This document shows positions 46,301-60,751 of a DNA stretch of 64,000 nt, one piece after another. The translations under genes were made by a program, and so were the position numbers. The stretch covers positions 2,108,001 through 2,172,000 of the forward strand of contig NGZR01000002.1 in assembly GCA_002197995.1 (NCBI GenBank). Reading direction: 5' to 3'. Every line of letters starts with the position of its first letter. The stretch's first letter is position 1. Below the pieces are notes generated by a model. That model was not told where the DNA came from. It did no database searches and saw only the letters and a program-made list of their open reading frames with translations. This stretch comes from Gaeumannomyces sp. JS-464 (Eukaryota > Ascomycota > Sordariomycetes > Magnaporthales > Magnaporthaceae).

Positions 46301-46494
46301 CGTCGGAGGAGGCCTTTGAAGCTTTGTTAGCACCAAAAGACATGTGGGAGAAGTAACAAGACTGGCTTATTCTTGCGTCGTACCGAAAATGCCGGACCCT
46401 TCTTCTCCCCAAGGACTCCCCCGGTGGGAGAAGCCCCAGCCGGGGGAGTCGTCGCCGTCGTCTTCTCGACTTCGGTCGGAGCCGACATTGTCAT
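43323..46494 (-). CDS. Oligopeptide transporter, OPT family
   Basis: A proton-coupled plasma-membrane importer of small peptides or related compounds. The first exon (ATG 46494 or, with better context, 46488) encodes APTEVEKTTATTPPAGASPT and ends PAFS at GTACGA. Several short cytosolic exons follow (DASMDDVPVNQRADE; ATEDDLVEAKAIAARMTLEE; ILQIMTDVMKVHNDDPNFPF; ANDDVFTNPEKHEELIAEMK). The membrane part starts VRAWVIGLSFSMLLAFINQL and holds the OPT signature ISLNPGPFNKKEHMLITIMA, then many hydrophobic helices, e.g. NISVYVFFFAIYPATLVYIV and VIFYGLVLCLLFVVPVGIV. The end is VWAPAGSWH, typical of the family. Frame breaks occur near 45479, 45463, 44970, 44170, 44045 and possibly 43860, mostly missing G in G runs. 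Confidence 0.9.
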
Positions 46495-49408
46495 TGATCT
46501 CTAGCCAAGACAGTGTGTCTGTGAGCAACAGACAGTGTCTATTCTGGGCGGCGAGAGTCGGCGGGTGTGCGGGCGTGGCCAGGCAGGGAGGAGCAGACGC
46601 GAACGCATGTGTGAGAGGTGAGCGCATCGAGGACATATATAAGGTTTGCGGGACGAGTAGACTCGTTGCCACCGTGACCTTTCGAGTGTGAATGGTCCCC
46701 TAAACTTTCCCTACCTAGCACCTCCATGCTTCGTCCTTGCCTATCCTCCACGCACACCATCGTAACGGGACCGGGGGCCCAGTGGCACGCCTCATGGTGC
46801 TGGAGGTGGGGCAAGATAACGGACATTGACGGCCGAAACATGCTCTCCTTCCTATCTGGGTCGAAATTGGGCAAGTCGTGAGCATGGACTCGGCTAGAGT
46901 GCTCGAGTCGTGATATGGCCCCCCATAGAGATATAGGCGGTTGGATCGGCAAGTGATGGGGATACCCCTGTCTCCTTTGATGTACCATCCCACGAGTTGC
47001 CGGGTACGCCCGGCTCGCCGATAGAGTGCTGACGAAAACCAGAACAGTGGCTTGTTTGGTTAATATATCCAGGGCATGCGCGAGCAGGGTTAGAGAGTTG
47101 GCAGAGCCGTCTTTCAAACCCGAGGACGCTCTTGCGTGCCGGAGCCCTTGAAGTCGCTGGACGAGGTTAGATGTGGAGGACCTCGAATGTGCGCGTCCAC
47201 AGAGGGAGTGTGGCAAGGCGAGATAAGGCGTAAACGACACCTCACATAAAAAGGGGCAATCGGCAAGGAGAGTCGCGTCTCCTGGGGAAGATTGCGGGTC
47301 GTGGAGCCATGTTGGTTGTTTGGCCATTTCGGCGAGGACATGGGTCCCACGGCCATGGGAGGGACACCAGAGCGGGGTATCAATATGTTTAGGTTGCCCA
47401 AAGCAATAAAACCGTGGCATTGAAGCTCTTGGGGCTGGGCCGGGGGCTCTCACACGACCGAGGACCAGGACTGCTGCGCGGCTCTGTGCCAAGAACGGCT
47501 CGCAAACAAGCCTTAGATAAGCATTCGGCAACCCCAGCCGAGCCCTCGGCGAGCACCCGCTTTTGTTGCGCTGGACTTTGCTGCGCTGCTATACCCGAAC
47601 TGGCAGCTGCACGTTCGTTACGCTCCGGGCATCGCGCCGGCGGCGATGGGACCACATCCGATGCCCAATGGCTCAGCGCCCTCCATGTTCCAGCGATCTT
47701 GCGCGACCCTGCGCCAACGGGGCTGCCGTCTGTCCCACGCCGCTCTCCCCATTGTCGTGTGGGACTTTCACGGAGCTCACACGACATCGGTCCCCGTTTT
47801 TTTTTCTCTTCCCAGCCCCTCTCTTTGGCCCTGCCGGTCATGATCCTGACAGACAGCGGACTCCTCGCGAGCGCGTGGACGACGTCGCTAATGGGCGGGG
47901 TGGTATCTTGAGGACCTGGAAGGGGCATCAACGCCAACGCCATGGAGTGCCCGACTGATGGTGGGACCTGTCAATTTCTGGGTTGGATTTGTGCGACACT
48001 GTTCCAGGCGAGTAGGTACCTAGGTACGTGTAGGTGGTACTGTTGGTGATTTAGGCGGACCAAGGGAACATGATTTCTGTACCACGTCCCACAACCGCGA
48101 CTGTTGGTTGTTGTTTGGTCATGGATTTCCTGCTTCCTCCCGTATCCACCAACCACCTTCCGCTTCCTCACGTGACACGCCACATTCCAGCCACAGCTGA
48201 ACCCTTTGCTGCATGCAGCTAGATGTTCACCGCCACGGACGTGGAAATACGGACGCTAATTGGACCGGGAGCAGCGAGAACATGATGTCACCCTCACGAG
48301 GACAAACCGGCAATTTCCAGGCAGTTACGCAAATGGCAAGCAGGACTTGGCTTGATGGGAAACAACATGAATGGAATGCAGCGAAACAGACAAGGGAATC
48401 GAAACTACCAAGGCAAACGATGTGTCCAGCGAAAAGAAACCGTCAAAACAGATGAAAATGGTGTGGCAAGAAGTTATGCCGAGGGCGGTCGCGTAATTTC
48501 GACGAAAATGGAAACGCAATCAAAAATTTCTCATGTATCCAAAAGACGAACCTCCCGACAGCACAAAACTACATAAATGAAGGTGAATGCAAAACTATCC
48601 CGACTCCAGTCCAGACCCGTGGCTCTTGACGCGATACAGCAGTGAATGGGCGCATGCTTATCTCACACGGGTTGCACAAGAAAGTTAGACGGAACCTTGC
48701 AAAGCTTTGGTTGGACAGACAGGAAAAAGAGCACGAGGACCGGCGTCGGAGAATACAGACAGACACATGCTCGTTTGTGGCCGCTCTCCAAAAGGCGGGA
48801 CTTGGATGCCACGCTGCACGGCTGCCCGCAGAATCAATACTCACCTCGTCCGTCAAATCGGGAGGGCAGGAACGATGGGGAGGTGCCACCGTGCCAGTGG
48901 CGCCATTGGTTGTAGATTCCCAGCCAAGGGCGGCTGCGACGCACCCACGTTGCTGCCAGAAATAGACTAGCGGGTTTCTCAACCCAGCCCAGTATTGAAA
49001 TCGCCCACCCACCGCCACCGCGTTCGCTCGTCCATTCGGAAACGGTTTTGGGCACCGATGCTGGACGCCATGGTTGTCTGTGATTGCACATGGAACGGCC
49101 GCCACGACCGCAAATTGATCGCATCACCATCGCCGCACCCATTGCCATCCATGTTGCTCTGATTGCTGCCAAAGCGCGCGAGAAAAAGGTCTCTGAGAAT
49201 TGCTATAGCCCGAGAGAAGTAGAACGGGTGTCCATGGTACACCCCGCCCCGCGAGACCGAACCCGCGCGTGCTGCCTTGTTTGTCTCATGGAGCCGCCGC
49301 CCGCCCAAACATCCAGGAAGCCGCTGACCCCATCGCCGCTCTCACTGGCCATCCAGTATCGACGTCAAACGCCCGCTCCAGACTCGCTCAGCGCACCCTC
49401 GCTCTAGC
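46495..49408. other. Long divergent intergenic region
   Basis: About 2.9 kb between the starts of the OPT transporter and the SP-RING gene, holding both promoters. Minus-strand frames of up to 330 codons (46539-47531) show no domain, splice structure or codon bias. Nothing else recognised. Confidence 0.55.
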
Positions 49409-52400
49409 ATGCCGCGGCCGACCCCGCCGGCCGATGTCGCCGCCGCCAACCAATATCTTGGGGTCATGGAAAGGAAGCGCCGGCCGGCATGGATAACAAC
49501 TTCGCCTACTGTCGCCCCGTCTCCTCGCACAAAACGAACTTTCGACCAAGCACCACAGCCGGATTTGCCCCCGCGATTGCTGCCTCCCTCGGATAGCATC
49601 CCGCAGCCCCAATCAACTGGGTAAGTTTAGGTTCTCTGCCTCGCCTTGCGGCTTTGTTCCTGCTCCCCCCCACCTTTGAAACACCCCGGCCGCGTTCGCG
49701 ACCGCGTCTGACGCCCATGGACTTTTGCGATCCCAACCAGGGCGCGTCTTGTGGGTTGGCCCTGACCACGCTGTATTCCGCTGACCGTGCACCCAGCCCC
49801 AATGTTCTTCCGTCCCCAGCACCAAGCGACGAACCGAGCCCCACGGCCGCGATCCCACAGGACAGCGCCAACCAGAACCCTCCATCGGACGAGGCGCCAC
49901 CGCAGAGCATGGAAAGCTCCGGTCCGGATCCGGATGCCTCCCATAGCACACCGGTGGCCGAGGCCAGGACACCCGCCCCGGCTGGCTTCGCCGCTCTCGA
50001 TAACCAGGCTCAGAACATCAGACATGGCAGCCCACCAAGGCCAGCGCCCGTGCTCGCCTTAGATACCACAGGGTTCCGGGGTCTGCCAGCTGCTGCCCCC
50101 GCTCGGCACGTCTCCCGCCCCCGTCAACGCCGCGTTTCCGCCGCCGCCTCAACCATATATGTCGCCGAACGGGGCATCGACCAACACTCCGGCATCTGCT
50201 ACGCCTCTAGCGCCGAGGACACCAGGTCAATCTCCTCAGGCGCAGGCCGGTAACCTGCCCAAGAGAAGACGTATTGAGTCAGTCAACAATCTCTCCCCGC
50301 TCCACGCGCGCCCGGCAGGATATTCGCACTTGGTGCATCAACTGGTTGCCTGCTGACACATGAGCCAATTTTCGCAGATCAACGCAGAGTCCCGGCAGGG
50401 GTGCGGAGGCCCAGAAAATGTACCTCGCGACAAAAATACAGAACATGCCCCAATGCCTCGATCGCTCGAGGATGATTTTGCTGTCCGACGCGTACAACCA
50501 AGTCGATTTAACCTTCCTCCACGTCCACCAAACGTACTGCGCTTGGTCGCGAGGCGAGCTGGCACCTCTCACCGACAAGCGCGGGATACCACGGCCGATC
50601 GTCGACAAAGCTTTCGGGATCCTGCAGATGATTCTTAAGGACAATCGAACCCTCGCGACCGATAATCTCAGATTTTTCGTCACGGTCCCCGGACCGCTGG
50701 AGGCAGCCATCACAGACCCATGGCTCAAGCTCGTTGATAACATGGCCAGGAACTGGGAGTCAATGGTTTATGTGGCTTTCTCGCGACAGCGCCCCCTGCT
50801 GGTTAGCGAGATGATCTGCTTTCTTGGGTGCCGATCCGTCATCATGCAGAAGCTCCTGTTCACCGCGAACAGGAGAAGCCTCGGCGTCATGGACGATCGG
50901 GGAGTGGGCGAGGCGATGGATGCTGTGTTCAACCAGGACCAGCAGACAGCCATGAGTACGCTTGACTTCCAAGCCGGGAACAGCCAAGGCTACAGCTGGC
51001 ACTACCTTGAAAGTAGGAGTCAGAGTATAGTCGATCAGTACCGGGCCTACGTGATGGCCGCGAAGCCTGCGAATACCGCGACCCGCCCGGTTCCCGGCCA
51101 GAATGGACCGATATCTGGACCCTCTTGGCAGACCTCGGGGCGGTTAGCTCGCCCCAGTTCTCTCAATCCCCGATAGCAATCAGCGCGCCGCAGCAGCAGC
51201 AGCCGCAGCCGACGCAAACGCACTGGCAGCAAAACAGACTGGTGCCGGCAACGGGTCCAGTCGTCGAGAATCTGATCGGCCCCGGCTACGCTACACAGGC
51301 GCAGAGGCTGCCACAAACGATGAGCCCAGGCGCTCAGAGTGGCGCGCATTCGAATGCCCCGCCACGGCAGTCTTCTGCGCCAACGCCGCAAAACTTCCCC
51401 GTGAGCCAATCGTTTCCTCAACCACCGAGCTTTGCTGCCCAGGCTTCGCCGCAGAGCTACAGCCCATACACTCCGCAAACACCATTGCGACACCCGCATC
51501 ACCAACAGCTGATGCAGGACTACCGTCGCCAACCGCTGCCCCCGACACAGGGAGGAGGACATCCGGTTCCCACCGTTCCCTCAAACGGCCACATGCTTGC
51601 ACCTGGATCGCATGTTATTTTCCCCAGTCAGCTCCATGGCGCCCCCGCACCTCCAATGATGCCTGCCAGGACGATGTCCCTGCCTAGCAATGGTGACATT
51701 CATGGTCGCGTCTATCAAGCTCGCCACCTGCCGCCTGCGTCGGTAGGGTTCCCCTCTACTCTGATACCTCGGGACAAGTCGTATTTGCTCCCACCCCCGG
51801 GAGAGCTTATTCCAAGGCCCGAGCATGCCCACGACCAGTACCACGAGAGCTCCCTGAACATGACGATGCACCAGGTCCACTTGCGGAGCCCCGTGAGAAC
51901 GAATCGGGTTCTTGACGACAAGTGGGAGCCGCAAGAGCGCCACTATCAGTTCGTCAACGGATTCGCCGTCGCGCCCGTGGTGATGCTCAGCTGTAGCTAC
52001 ATCACCACTGAACTTAATTTCGACGTGGATGACGAGACGCTCTCACGCCTTTCCAGACCCGCCCCGCAGCAAGGGGGTGAGCCGCAAGTCCCAGTTTACG
52101 AATACGAGGACGGCACGCTGCGCATGCGGCTGCGATGCTGCAAAATTGGCGGCCCCACGGCAGATTTATCCCAGTCGGAGTGGGTTAATCTCGAGAGTTC
52201 GTGGCCGGCGCACATCTTCATGATGTTCAACGACAAGACGGCGTTAACGCCGAAGCGGAAGCCACACTACGGCAAGGATCTCCCCGCTGAGCTGACATCA
52301 TATCTTGTCGGCGGCAAGAACCAAGTCAAGATTGCGCTATCAATGCCCAAGGCGCCTGCGGAGTACTATGCAGTGGCGGTCGAGACAATCGTGACGAAGA

Positions 52401-53089
52401 GCCACTCGTCTCTTTGGAACCAGATCCGAAACGACCAGGTCCTCCCAGCAGAGAAGACATTGGAGGTGATTCGGAAGCGAATTTGTGTGAACAATAAGGA
52501 CGACGGCGACGACGGCATCATGGTCGTGACCGATGAGCTGCCTATCGATCTTGCAGATCCGTTTTCGGCCGTCATGTTCGCGACGCCCGTCCGAGGTGCC
52601 AAATGCACTCATCTAGAATGCTTCGACTTGAGCAACTGGCTCGAAACGCGCGAGCGGAAGCCTTCCCGCAGATGCAGCTCGCATAAGGCAGATACATGCG
52701 GCGCAACATGCCGCTGGCAAATTTCCGAACCGACGGTAGCAGACAAGTGGCGGTGCCCAATCAAGAGCTGTTTCGGGGACGCTCGTCCATGCAGCCTGGT
52801 GGTGGACGGGTTCTTGCTCGAGGTGCGCCAGAAACTTGAGTCCACAGGCCGACTTGACGCGCGAAGCATCCGCGTCTCGGCGGACGGGTCCTGGAAGCCT
52901 GTCCCGGACCGGAACGAGAACGTCAATGTCAACGACGACTCGGGCAGCGACGACGACCGCAAAGGCAAGGAGGTATCGGGCCGGCGGAGCAGGAGCAAGA
53001 GCAGATCAGGCCGGGCGACCTCGACCGACAGCGTCTATCCCGATGTCCGCGCTCTCCACGCGCTCCCCGAAGTCATCGACCTCACCTGA
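49409..53089 (+). CDS. SP-RING (MIZ) zinc-finger protein, probable SUMO E3 ligase
   Basis: Probable nuclear PIAS/Siz-like E3. ATG 49409 opens a Pro-rich exon (MPRPTPPADVAAANQYLGVM) ending at a GTAAGT donor (49621). Pro/Gln-rich disordered sequence follows with KRRRIES, then a conserved helical region (YLATKIQNMPQCLDRSRMIL, LLVSEMICFLGCRSVIMQKL). A second Gln/Pro-rich linker leads to a PINIT-like region. The SP-RING reads PVRGAKCTHLECFDLSNWLE, then KWRCPIKSCFGDARPCSLVV and DGFLLEVRQKLES. Between the two halves is an extra Cys cluster (CSSHKADTCGATC), and the second half is CPxxxC rather than the usual CPxC. The C-terminus PEVIDLT is a SUMO-interacting motif. Frame breaks occur around 50200-50280 and near 51140; introns around 49621-49800 and before 50380 are approximate. 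Confidence 0.82.
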
Positions 53090-53207
53090 AGGAGCTGTAG
53101 CCCCTCCTTGTGTCATCGCCACATATGCAAAACCCGCATCTTCACAGCCATATTTTCTTCTGGGCTTCTCATTCTTATTCTTTTTCCCGCCTCCCTCAGA
53201 TACTAGA

Positions 53208-53267
<60 letters not shown>

Positions 53268-55208
53268 ATCCACATCTACTTTTCTGCTTCTTTGGTACAT
53301 GATCGGCGTTTAGCGGTTAGCATATACCCTCGGCCATATTGCGACAGGGCGCACGGCTACGGGTGGCAGGAAAAGGCGCCTAAAGGGAAGCATTGGCGTT
53401 TTCCCTCTGTTTGTTTGGAATTATTGTTCCCATCGTAATCATGTCATTGAATCTGGGGTCTTTTTCTTTATCCTTTTGTCTGGGGTTTGGACTCATGGCG
53501 CTGGTGCATATCGAGCATTTTCTTGCAGCGTTCTTTCCCGGCCAGCTGGTGGTGACCCTTGAAGAGGTCGCAAATGGAGGCGAGAGAAACGACAGGGAGT
53601 CGTGGCCATGAGGGACGTGGTTGGCACTAGGCACGCCACTCCCTGGACGGTGACTGTTACCGGGACTGTCTCCCGCATATACCCCCCTTTTTTTATTGTA
53701 TGTATGGTGTTTTTGGGCGTTGTGCAAAGTAGAGAGCAAGCGGCGGGCGCTGCGCTAAACGGATAGGAACGAGAACCGAAGACTACGAAATCGGAAACGT
53801 AAGGGCGGGTCGATGCCGGCCTCGGGCGTCAAATGCCAAACCCCATTTTTGCGTCACCTTTGACTCCCACGATAGTATGCCACGTTGGAATAGGAGGTTG
53901 CCAAAGGTTGAAGCTAAAAAGATTGTTGGTGCGAATATGGGCTTGGAAGAGGCACAGGTCGACGATAATCCAGAACCATTGGGAAAGCGGCCAGCTCTCG
54001 CATTGAGGCAGAGGCTCTACATTCTTGCCAACTGTCGATGGTTCTTTTCCCGAGCGGGTTGCCTCGACGTCGGCGAACGACGCAATCTCGTCACAGCCCT
54101 TCCCATGTCGATCAGTATGTGGGAGGGAGCCAACGGAGGTCAGCACTAAAAATAGCAGTGATCGATTTGCGCTGCACGGACGAGGCGCCCGGCCTGGCGT
54201 TTCGAGTTGGTGCCGCCCAGACGGAGCTTCCCCATCCCTCAGGGGGCGCCAGCCGACCATACACGCCAATGGGTTTTGCGAGTTTAGGCGACTTAGAATA
54301 GAAGCCGCGGGGGGGTTTTTTTGTGGTGGTCCTTTTTATCCTCGTCTGAAGGAGCTCGCCATGCAGATTCGATTTTGCGTCAATTTAGCTGCTGGAAACA
54401 TATCATCGCAAAAATTTCCCTTCGGTATTAACATCTACCTGCCACCTCCAGCCATCCGGCTGCTTCTCCATTGTGCTGCTGAGATTTATTTCCCTTTCGA
54501 GACTGGGCGCCCGAGCCGAGTAGCAACCGCCAGCACAGCAAAACACCGACAAGCACTGGGGGCAAACGAAAGAAAAGGAGGCGGAGCAGGGCGAAAATTA
54601 CGCACGCCCACGGCGCTGCCACTCGGGCCACACGGCGTCCTCGGGCAGTCTGCGGCCGACCAGTCCGCCTTTCTGGATTCCGCGGAATAAGCAACACGCG
54701 CGTTCGGGCGTGCTTTGTGGCCGAAAGAGGCACCGCTTCCGCGCGTCTGCCACCAGGCGGGCCAGGCGGCGACCGCTAGTCGTGGGCAGGGTGCTGTGGG
54801 AAAATGAGAGATTTCTTTCCTGCGATCCCCGGTCTGCCTCGAGCTCCATTCTCGCTGTTCATTTTATTTCAGAGCTCTCACGAGTCACTCCAGCACTGCG
54901 ATCGAACGACGAGTTACAGCTCCGCGCCAAGGCAGGCGACCCCACCCATTGCGTCAGGAGTGACCGAAGCTTCGATCAGACAAAACACCTTCATGAGCTG
55001 GAGCTGGAGCTCGTCGAAAGATTGTGGTATCCGTATCTACCCGCCACAGTCACGCAACAGGGCTGACAGCAACCACGCCCGCACGCACAGCCTGGCTCTG
55101 TGGTTCAGGGCCGGCTGATAACTGCGGTCCACCCCCTCGTCGCCGCCCCGAAGCGGCGGCCCTCGCGCGCAGCCCAGGCCCCTCCCACAACTCACCCACA
55201 CACCCACC
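53090..55208. other. Intergenic region
   Basis: Contains the 3' flank of the SP-RING gene with a (CA)n tract, and the arrestin promoter on the right. A short hydrophobic frame (53393-53611) is probably chance T-rich 3' flank. No supported gene. Confidence 0.55.
53210..53264. repeat. (CA)27 dinucleotide microsatellite
   Basis: Uninterrupted CA repeat of about 54 bases, some 120 bp past the SP-RING gene stop. It creates spurious His-Thr and Val-Cys frames. Confidence 0.97.
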
Positions 55209-56935
55209 ATGTCCATCCGCATCGTGCTGGACAATGGCCCGCCAGAACAGTACACCAACCTCGACGTGGTGTCGGGGCGCGTGGTGCTCAGCCTCACCCG
55301 CACCGAGCAGATCGGCGCCGTGGTCGTCAAGCTGGAGGGCGAGAGCCGCACGGCGCTGGGCGTGCCGGTCACGGACCCCAACCTGCCCCCGGGCGCGTAC
55401 CCGCACAACCCGCGCGTGCGGCCCGGCCGCCGCAACTTTGGCCCGCCGGGCGCCCCGGGGAGCATCGTGCACGAGAACCACAAGGTCCTCTACCGCGTGC
55501 AGCAGGTCTTCCCGGGCCCCGACGTGCCGCCCCACGCCGTGCCCGTCTGGCTCAACCCGGGCCGGCACACCTTCCAGTTCCGCTTCAAGATCCCCATGGA
55601 AAACGGCTGCGGCGACCCGCACTCGATGGCCAGCTGGGCGGGCTCGGCGGCGCCGGGGGATTTGGCGACGGTGCCGGCGGCCTCTTTGGCATCGGCGGCA
55701 TCCGCGTCATGGACGGCAGCCGCCAGCTGCTCTACTCGCACGTCACCAAGCAGCTGCCCCGACCTTCACGGGCCTGCCCCACCAGGCCGAGGTCGGCTAC
55801 TACGTCAAGGTGACCGTCCAGCGGCCCGGGCTGCTCAAGGAGAACTGGCGCTACCAGCTCAACTTCCGCCTGCTGCCGCTCGAGCCGCCCAGGGTCATCC
55901 CGACGGGGCAGGAGGCCTACGCCCGCAGGCCTTTTACCCTTCCGCCCGCGCTCGCCGAGCTCGGCCGCTGCTGCCGAGAACGGGGGCAAGAAGAAGAGCT
56001 TCTTTTCCTCGAGCAGCAAGTCGAATAACCCCTTCTTTAGCCACAGCTCCTCCTCCACGACTAACGCCGGCGAGGGAGGGAGCAATAATGCCAACGACAA
56101 CAGCAACGGCAACAGCAACAGCGCCACTGGCACCCCGGGCGTCGACCAGCCGCTGCAGCGCGGCCTGCCCCCCGCCGTGGAAGTGTCTGCACGCCTGCCC
56201 TACCCGAGCATCCTGACGATGGGCAAGCCGCTCCCGCTACGTATGATCGCGCGCAAGGTGGCGCCCAGCCTCGAGCCCGTATTCCTGACGAGCCTGCACG
56301 CCGAGTTGGTGGCATCGACCACGGTGCGGTGCCAGGACCTGACCAACGTCGAGACGAACCGCTGGGTCGTCGTGTCGCGCCCGGATCTTTCCGTCCCCGT
56401 TGTCACACCCGAAGGCCCCGTCAACGACGAGCTCGTCCTGCCCGCCTCGTCGCTGTGGGGCGGCGCAGACTGCCACGTCCCCGGGGCCCTGGGCCAGGCG
56501 GGCATGACGCCCACATTCACGACGTGCAACCTGAGCCGCACCTTCAGGCTCGAGATCAAGGTCGGTTTGAGCTGGGGCCTGCGCGCGACGCTGCCCAGGG
56601 GCGTCCAGCCGCAGACGATACTGCTGCCGCTCGTCTTCAGCTCCATCGAGGTCTACTCGGGCCTTGCCCTGCCGGAGAGCAAGGCCTCCGGGCAGGCGGC
56701 GGCGACGTCGGGGGTGACGCCCGGCGAGAGCAGCAGCGGCGGCGGTGGCGGCGGCGCTGCCCAGGGAGCTACTGCAGCAGCTGGAGTCCCGCCGGCATTA
56801 CCGCCCAGGAGACCGACGATGCCAGGGCAGGCGGCTAGCACCGCCGGGCCTTCCCAGGGAGGACAGCCTGGGCAGCCTGGCGAATACGAGGAGCCTCCGC
56901 CGAGTTATGAGGAGGCTATGAATTCCAAGACATGA
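55209..56935 (+). CDS. Alpha-arrestin (arrestin-related trafficking adaptor) with C-terminal PPxY
   Basis: An adaptor that recruits an Rsp5/Nedd4 ubiquitin ligase to plasma-membrane transporters for endocytosis. The arrestin N domain begins MSIRIVLDNGPPEQYTNLDV with VSGRVVLSLTRTEQIGAVVV, continues VWLNPGRHTFQFRFKIPMEN, and then GLPHQAEVGYYVKVTVQRPG and WRYQLNFRLLPLEPP. The C domain includes VEVSARLPYPSILTMGKPLP, CNLSRTFRLEIKVGLSWGLR and LLPLVFSSIEVYSG. The end EEPPPSYEEAMNSKT contains PPSY, the WW-domain ligand. Inserts are Gly- and Ser/Asn-rich. Frame breaks occur around 55635-55670, near 55755 and near 55965. No intron is obvious. Its cargo transporter is not known from sequence. Confidence 0.9.
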
Positions 56936-58710
<1,775 letters not shown>

Positions 58711-59094
58711 TTATGGCGCCCTCTTTCTCTTCTTGGCCCCCCAGGGGGGCTTTTATCGGCTGGTGTTTTGATGGCAGGAAGCGGAGTATGGCGTTCGCGA
58801 GGGTTTACTTTTTTGTTTTCGTTTTCTTTTCTTCAAAGGGCAGATAAAAAGGATGGACGCTGCTGGACTTTTAAACCATCCCTTAACCACATGGGCAAGG
58901 ATCCTGGAAGGAGTTCTGCGATTGATGCTCAAAAGATACCTGTCGTGTACTTAGCAGAGGAGCTTGAATACGAGAACACAACGACATGACCGTGTAGAGG
59001 CGGCAGGCATCGCGATTTACATAAACAGTCGGCTATGGGTATCATTTCTAGTACATTGAGCCTCTTGGTTCTTGGCTCCACCAAATAAAAGCCT
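58711..59094. other. Convergent 3' intergenic region
   Basis: Between the dim1 stop and the end of the TFIIIC subunit gene; T-rich 3' flank. No supported gene. Confidence 0.6.
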
Positions 59095-60751
59095 CTACTG
59101 AACGCTGCGGCTTCCTTCAGCTGCTCGTCCTCCCTCCTGAGCATTGGCCCCTAGGGGTGTCAATCGCCGTCGTTTCTTGGGGCTCGACGGTACAGATCCT
59201 TCTCCAGTCTCCCACAGTCTGGTCATCGCCATCCGCCGTGGGCCGGGCGACAGCGGCTCAAGAAGGTCTGGATTTAGTAGCGCCAAACCACCAGCGGCCG
59301 TCCAGCCCCACGTACGACCCCGCGTCGCCCCCTCGTCCCCATCACCCCCCATCCTCGTCCGCGCCCATCCTGCCGCGCCTGTCGTCCAGCCGGCGCCGCC
59401 TCCGGCGCGGGTTGGCGCCGTCGTTGAGGCGCTGGAGGTGGGCGCGCCGCAGCTTGCGGCCGTCCTCGTACCCGCGCTTGCGCGCCTTCTTCTCGCGCTC
59501 AAAGTCCTCGTCCGAGTCGTCCTCGACAAAGTCGTCCGGGTTCTCGACCGTGGCGACCGTGACCTCGTCCTGCTCGCCGCGCGCCCGCTTGAGCGCCGCC
59601 AGCCGCTCCAGGAACCGGGCCTGCGGGCGCCGCTGGCCCGTGCGGTCGTCGGCCACGTGGATCGCGAACCCGTTGGCCGCCCGCGCCGCCCGGTGCGCCT
59701 CGTGGCGGCGGCGCGGGGCCGAGCGCGCCGTCAACGTCGTCGGGCGGCACTGCAGGCGCACCGACGACGCGGCGAGGAGCGTCGCGCCGGGCAGGGCCGT
59801 GATGTAGGGTAGGGGCTTGCTGGTGTTGGTCCCTCCTCCCCTGCCTTTTGTCCCGGGCCTGGGACCCGAGGTTGTGCTGCTGGTGCTGCTTCCCGGTCGC
59901 CCAGCGTCGGTATCGGGACGTGGGGTTCCGCTTCCGCCATTCTCTATCCCATTTTCTTCGTCTTCCTCGTCGTCGTCGTCCTGGTCCTCCTGCTCCTTGT
60001 CGAGCGGCTCTGTGAAGATCAGCTCGGTGCCGATGTTGTTCGCCCATGTCCCCGTGAAGACCATGCCCCTGTGAGCGACGAGCGGTCGCTCCGTGTGCAG
60101 ATCCATAATTTGTATCTGGTGCTCTTCGCGATCCTCCCACTTTTTCCCTCGGCTACTTGGCCGTACGGTGTCTCCTCCGTCGTCATCTCTAGGGGAGCAA
60201 CCTCTGTTGTGGACCGTCGCACCAGCCTGGTCCCTTCGGCCCCGGCGCCGCGCTGCATCGTCGTCATCGTCGTCGTTTTCAAACACCCCGGTGATGTCGG
60301 GCTTCTCCAGCATGGGATTGAACCAGCTCTTGTAGCCCCGCGCGTGTTGTGGATGATGGCGTCATCTTTGAGCTGGGCGAAGTCGGGTATGGACAGGTCG
60401 ACGGTCAGATAGTAAGTCTGTTGTTTTTTGTCAATAATTAGTTGATCTGGTGCGCAAAGGACACGCTACCGAAGAGGGCAGCGATACCGTGAAAAACCTA
60501 CCTCGGTCTCCGTCGTAGAATACTCATACTCCCATTCCGATTCAGAGCTGTCGCCGGCGTCTTCGCCCTCGGCCTCGCCGTCGACGTCGTCCGCTGACCG
60601 GGATTTCCCCAGAGGACTCTGGCGACGAGCGTCGAGCTGCATCTGGTGCTGCCGCGCTCGCAGGAGCCGCCGGCTGTGGTCGTGATGGGAGAGGCGGATG
60701 AGACTCGATGTGGGCCGTAGTCGGCGGGTTCGCGGCAGGTAGGGAAGCCAT
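59095..60751 (-). CDS. TFIIIC tau55-like subunit (TFIIIC_sub6 domain)
   Basis: A component of the RNA polymerase III factor TFIIIC that binds tRNA-gene A and B boxes. Exon 1 (60751-60502) starts MASLPAANPPTTAHIESHPP and, after a frame break near 60600, ends in an acidic run and SESEWEYEYSTTETE. The intron is 60418-60501. Exon 2 begins TYYLTVDLSIPDFAQLKDDA, then after a break near 60335 KSWFNPMLEKPDITGVF, IQIMDLHTERPLVAHRGMVF, TGTWANNIGTELIFTEPLDK and LPYITALPGATLLAASSVRL, which together are the TFIIIC_sub6 domain. The C-terminal half is Arg/Lys-rich and probably extended. The first stop (59342) falls at a G6 run; a one-base shift there leads to a plausible tail with SSPKKRRRL ending at 59095, so the 3' end is uncertain. 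Divergent from HIS7. Confidence 0.82.

Noticed and set aside
37478..46494. Possible metabolic gene cluster (LPMO, alcohol dehydrogenase, peptide transporter)
   Set aside because: No backbone enzyme (PKS, NRPS, terpene synthase), no pathway regulator and kilobase gaps; the grouping looks incidental.
46539..47531. 330-codon open frame on the minus strand
   Set aside because: No recognisable motif or codon bias, and it lies in the promoter region of two divergent genes.
53130..53280. His-Thr and Val-Cys repeat proteins
   Set aside because: Artefacts of translating the CA microsatellite.
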